Source of the DNA: Isoetes taiwanensis
Taxonomy: Eukaryota; Streptophyta; Lycopodiopsida; Isoetales; Isoetaceae
NCBI GenBank assembly: GCA_021234155.1
Contig: JAJEKV010000038.1
Coordinates: forward strand, 4,772,847 to 4,836,846
Length of the DNA: 64,000 bases
Direction of reading: 5' to 3'
This document shows, in pieces, positions 60,301 through 64,000 of this stretch. The position numbers were made by a program, and so were the translations under genes. The stretch's first letter is position 1, and each line of letters begins with the position of its first letter. Below the pieces are notes generated by a model. The model made no database searches and was not told the origin of the DNA. It worked only from the letters and a program-made list of their open reading frames with translations.

Positions 60301-61005
60301 TTTGCCAACATCACCCAATGAAAAGACCAAAGATGGACATCTTTTCATTTTTGGCCTAGTCAAAACTTGGCCTTGCTTAGTTGGCATGCCATGTCACCGC
60401 TTGGAATGCCTAGGTGGCATGCCTGAGCCACCTTGGCATGTTGGAGCCTAGGTGGCATGTTGGAGCCCACATGGCATGTTTCAACCACCTTGGCATGTTT
60501 GAGCCTAAGTGGCATATTTGGCCGCGTTGGACCTAAGTGGCATGTTGTAGTCTAGGTGGCATGTTGGAGCCCACGTGGCATATATTGGAGCCTAGGTGGC
60601 ATCTTTGAGCCACCTTGCCATGTTTGTGCATAGGTGGCATGTTGGAGCCACCTTGGCATGTTGGAGCCTAGGTGGCATGTTGGAGCCACCTTGGCATGCT
60701 TGAGCCACCTTGGCATGTTGGAGCCTAGGTGGCATGTTGAGCCACCTTGACAAGTTGGATCCCGCATGGCATGTTTGAGCCACCTTGGCATGTCGAAGCC
60801 TAGGTGTCATGTTTGAGCCACCTTGGCATGTTTGAGTCACCTTGGCATGTTGGAGTCTATGTGGCATGTTTGAGCCACCTTGGCATGTTGAAGCCTAGTT
60901 GCCATGTTGGAGCCACCTTGGCATGTTCAAGCCTAGTTGCCATGTTGGAGCCACCTGAGCATGTTTGAGCCACCTTGGCATGTTGGAGCCTAGGTAGCAT
61001 GTTTG
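57356..61005. repeat. Satellite blocks of E2, with orientation switches
   Basis: The same 19-bp unit as in E1 occurs in three blocks. 57356-58018 is in inverted orientation (GGCATGTTGGAGCC). 58019-58258 is in direct orientation (AACATGCCACGTGGGCTCC). 60405-61005 is inverted again. The switch at about 58018 is abrupt. The last block passes directly into sequence shared with E1 (CATTTGACTTCA) without the GA microsatellite. Reading frames within are spurious. Confidence 0.92.
58019..60430. repeat. Imperfect palindrome of about 2.4 kb inside E2
   Basis: Left arm about 58019-59395, right arm about 59480-60430, with a centre of about 80 bp. Paired landmarks run outward to inward. GGCATGCCAAGTAAGCAAGG (58275) pairs with CCTTGCTTAGTTGGCATGCC (60371). 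CCAAATCGAACTAGGCC (58506) pairs with GGCCTTGGTTCGATTTGG (60140). GGAGAGGATCTTTGGGG (59134) pairs with CCCCAAAGGTCCTCTCC (59732). GGAATGGGGTTTGGAT (59377) pairs with ATCCAAACCCCATTCC (59478). The arms differ by roughly 10-15 percent by eye, so they are not newly made. No gene is recognisable in either arm. Confidence 0.85.
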
Positions 61006-61419
61006 AAGTCAAATGCTAGTGAAGTGTGTCAAGCATATATAACTCTTGTATGCTGCCATTTTGTGGCAATAATGGCATGTGGACAACTTGGTCATACATG
61101 GATTTTTAGAAAACCTTAAAAAACCACATCTCAAAAAAACACTACCTTAAAAAACAACACCTTTAAAAAAAACATCCCTTCAAAAAACCATACTGCTTGA
61201 GAAAACAATACATCCTTAAAAAAGACACTACACCTCCTTAAGAAACCACCCATTCTTAAAAAAAAAACTACATATTCTTAAGAAAAACTACAGTATATCC
61301 TTGGAAAACCACACCCCCATATAACTACGTGTAGGTTTTTTCCAAATCTTCAAAAAAACAACTCGTATTTTGTTTTTACTGTTGTTTTCAGCCGTGGACC
61401 AAATGTTGGGGTTAGTGTG

Positions 61420-63066
61420 TATAGCTGAGGATGCTTAACAAACTAATATTATCATATCACATGCTTCTATTCAGGTTTGAGATGAAATCTTTGGTTGATC
61501 TGAATAGTTTTATGCTCTGTTGGCTTTCATCATTGAATGTAATGATCCTGCTGTAAGTGCAGCCTTATAAGAAAAGTAAGTCCCTCTTGCATTGGTAGAT
61601 AGGTCTAGAGACATGCTGAGTTTAGTTTTACGGGATGCGTGAAATGACCAAAGTATGAATACATGTTTGATATTTGATAGGATGTCTTATTATCTACTTA
61701 TATAGGAGTAGGATAATGCGAGCAGTTCACATCTATATTTTGGCTAATATGCATTTTGTAGGAAAAATTGATTGTACGACTATGTTATTTGGACAAGTAC
61801 TATGAAACATTGCCAAGCAGAATGCGCTCTTTGAAATGCATTACATTCATTATTGAGTCCACGGATCCTGTTGTACATTTGAGAAGATAACACGGCAAAT
61901 TGTTATTGTTGCTCTGAAATTTGTTAAGGTATGAGTTTATCTGCTCCTAAATTTACTGTTGTTAGATCTCAAAAAGTTTCAAATTTGAACTCCATAATTA
62001 TTTAGCAGCTAAAATCTGCGTATCAAATCTGAAAGTGAGAAGTGTCTTTCCAGGCATTGCTATTAGCAAGCGTCTTATATTGCTAAGTAAGGACTGCCTT
62101 TTGTTGCCCTATATTTGCCTTTTGTTTCCCATACTGTATTAGGCTTTTCTTTTCTTCAAACATGTTTTGCAATGCTGGAGGAACCCAACTGTTCTTTTTG
62201 CTAATATTAGCATCTGGTAAACAGATATGATGGCAGATATGTGCAATAGTTTTCCTGTTGAAACGAAGTATTTGAAAAAGTTATAGTTGAAACTCAAGTA
62301 CGGTTATGTCAACTAGCGAAAGCAAGTTTTATGAATGTTGATCCTTAACTTCTGTGTTCTTCATACTTCCAGGTAAGAGGATCAAATTTTCTTCACTCAG
62401 CTATGTCAGCAGACTGTGAAGGCTGTTAAGGGCAAGAATAACCCATCTGGCTTAAGCCTATGGCGACGCGACTTTTTCTTCGTAGCTGCCCTTTCGTTTT
62501 GCTCCATGTTTTACATAGTTGGTGTAAAAAGGTATATGATAGTTTCCCTTTATTTGCTTTCTGTTTGGATAATGAATTCATGGTATGTGCATTTAGGAGT
62601 ACACAGCGAGATTGTTTACAATAATAGGAGGTATGTACAGAGCAATTGTATTAGTATGTGCATTTAGGAGTAGCTATGAAGATTGTTTACAGTAATAGGT
62701 GGTATGTACAAACCAATTGTATAATTTGATATCAATATATGTTCGATTGTCCAGCCTTTTGTATTTTCAAATCGAGTTGTCTTTTACAAGCAATCTCTTT
62801 TGCAATAATGTTAAGCGTTTCATTACAAGGCTGCTCAAGTCATTCTATAATCCCGGACATGACTTGCAATTCATAAATATTTGTAGATTAAATGATATCA
62901 AGCATAAGCCATTTGAGGGTGCAGGCCAGACTTCTTCTGTTACTCAAGCAACAAAATGCTATGTGCTTTCTGAACAACAAGACTTCTGAGGCGAGACCTC
63001 CTCTTCTGCCATCTCTTCTTCTTGTTGATAACCTTTGCTTCCTGAATAGTGATCTCATAGCGTCAT
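61420..63066 (+). other. Possible exons of an unrecognised gene
   Basis: 61510-61551 reads FYALLAFIIECNDPA and ends at an ideal donor (GTAAGT). 61762-61930, after TTTGTAG, reads EKLIVRLCYLDKYYETLPSR then ITFIIESTDPVV, and later in another frame ITRQIVIVALKFVK before a GTATGAG donor. The two FIIE--DP- segments resemble each other, as in helical repeat proteins. An exon-like CTCAAGCTCAAGG at 53152-53188 with GTAAAT after it lies left of E2, so E2 may sit in an intron. No family recognised; frames are not continuous. Confidence 0.25.
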
Positions 63067-63070
63067 ATTT

Positions 63071-63524
63071 TGTAACGGGCCCATGGTAGACCGCTCGAGT
63101 ATTCGATCCTTGAATGTGCCTGTGGGGCGTTCCCGAGACACCGGCATAAATGGGTAGAAGCGACTACTCATAAACGTCTAGACGGTTTTGCCCAGTTGGC
63201 TAAGGGCATGTCGTTTAGGAACGTCACAGTTGGTATCAGAGCAGGTCTCGAGTTCGAGTCTCCATGGGTGCCTATATGCATGGGTAATTTGCAAAGACTT
63301 AGTAATTATTGTGACATGGTATAGCCTTGGATGCTCGAGGACGAGCATAGTTCTAGTGGGAGAGACTGTAACGGGCCCATGGTAGACCGCTCGAGTATTC
63401 GATCCTTGAATGTGCCTGTGGGGCGTTCCCGAGACACCGGCATAAATGGGTAGAAGCGACTACTCATAAACGTCTAGACGGTTTTGCCCAGTTGGCTAAG
63501 GGCATGTCGGTTAGGAACGTCACA
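63071..63524 (+). mobile_element. Complete TRIM retrotransposon, 454 bp, TATTT target duplication
   Basis: Two 158-bp LTRs (63071-63228 and 63367-63524) start TGTAACGGGCCC and end GGAACGTCACA, differing at one position (GTCGTTTAGG versus GTCGGTTAGG). TATTT flanks both sides (63066-63070, 63525-63529). TGGTATCAGAGC at 63231-63242 is the primer-binding site complementary to initiator tRNA-Met. A purine-rich AGTGGGAGAGAC (63355-63366) sits just before LTR2. The 138-bp interior encodes nothing, so mobilisation would need a partner element. The near-identical LTRs imply a recent insertion. The LTR ends resemble those of the solo LTR at 12959 only in the CGTCACA tail. Confidence 0.95.
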
Positions 63525-63529
63525 TATTT

Positions 63530-64000
63530 TAAGCATGTGAAAATCTTATTAATGTATTCAGATAACCTTATGCTTCTTAGATAATCATCTTCCAGTTACT
63601 AAAATGAACTAGAATGCTGACTAAAAAAGAGAACATTACTAATAGCCTTTCTGTAACTTCTTGACAATAGCTATGAGATTCCACTCTAGGTCTTGCAATC
63701 ACTACCAGCATTTAAATATATAACTAAGTTGAGTGTGGGTTTGTTTCTTGAGATGAACTGAAGTGCATCGGAACTGACTCAAACTCTTTTGGCTTTGGTT
63801 TGGGCCTTTGGTTAACGAATTCAACCTTCAATTCTTTCTTGAACTCTAGATCATGCATGCAAGAGACCATAAATTTGTATATGAATTGAAGTCCAAAACT
63901 TATTTGTATATGAATTGAAGTACAAAAATTACAGGCAATAATTGGCCCCTAAATTCCAAAATTGATTCAACGCGCAGACCATATATCATGATGATCAAAT
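63530..64000. other. No gene seen
   Basis: AT-rich tail of the window. TTTGTATATGAATTGAAGT is duplicated at about 63874 and 63903. No coding or RNA feature supported. Confidence 0.4.

Larger units (their letters stand above)
53256..61419. mobile_element. E2: 8.2-kb CACTA-like element, TAT target duplication, inverted relative to E1
   Basis: The left end is CACGCTAACCCCAAAATC at 53256 and matches, inverted, the right end of E1 (CCAAAATCTGCTCTATG). The right end (inverted repeat ending at 61419) carries CCAACATTTGGTCCACGGCT, matching the left end of E1. TAT flanks both sides (53253-53255, 61420-61422). Subterminal GTAGTTTTT and AAAAACCAC motifs are shared with E1. The interior 53800-57300 holds no recognisable transposase. 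A 62-codon frame (54433-54621) and a 136-codon frame (55224-55634, containing an 87-bp diverged duplication) have no known family. A 44-bp tandem duplication lies at 56019-56106. From 57356 on come satellite blocks and a large palindrome. Confidence 0.85.

Overview
This is nuclear DNA of a vascular land plant with a transposon-rich genome. Genes have short GT-AG introns. Recognisable plant families include an XTH cell-wall enzyme, a non-RD LRR receptor kinase, several decayed PPR genes, ascorbate peroxidase, a GH1 glucosidase and a cyclic-nucleotide-binding protein, beside LINE, copia, TRIM, solo-LTR and CACTA-like elements. The mixture suggests a large-genome lineage such as a fern or lycophyte, but that is a guess and not proven by the sequence.

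Layout. 1-3.1 kb: LINE remnants and an old duplication. 3.3-6.5 kb: duplicated spacer, unassigned exon-like pieces and a decayed cysteinyl-tRNA synthetase. 8.4-10.1 kb (minus): dead PPR gene. 11.5-12.2 kb: unknown Q/N-rich protein with internal repeats. 12.8-15.7 kb: PABP tail fragment, a 1,563-bp solo LTR with a 5-bp target duplication, and a broken GH1 gene. 18.5-19.6 kb: XTH, the only clearly intact gene, with three exons encoding 300 residues. 22.2-22.8 kb: last three exons of an ascorbate peroxidase. 23.7-26.2 kb: broken composite gene with a RING-H2-like finger and an FCP1/HAD-like phosphatase domain.

27.6-33.9 kb and 53.3-61.4 kb: two inverted copies of one large element (E1, 6,309 bp; E2, 8,164 bp). 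They share a terminal CACRCTAACCCCAA and 3-bp target duplications (TAA, TAT). Both have AT-rich subterminal repeats and a 19-bp satellite built on AACATGCC. E1 sits inside the coding sequence of a small acidic protein gene on the minus strand; removing E1 and one TAA rejoins the reading frame exactly. E2 contains a palindrome of about 2.4 kb.

Between them: a decayed DDE-transposase-like gene (34.5-37.2 kb, minus), a LINE copy (38.2-38.7 kb), a copia RT fragment, a nested LINE-in-LINE pair with a 15-bp target duplication (40.7-41.9 kb), a CNB-domain fragment (42.5-43.1 kb), an LRR receptor kinase with a single 1-bp frameshift (44.3-47.6 kb), a PPR scrap, and an unassigned TE-like gene (49.6-52.2 kb, minus). 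Near the right end is a complete 454-bp TRIM retrotransposon with almost identical LTRs (63.1-63.5 kb).

Most of the window is therefore gene debris plus layered transposon insertions. Family names come from recognised motifs, not database searches.
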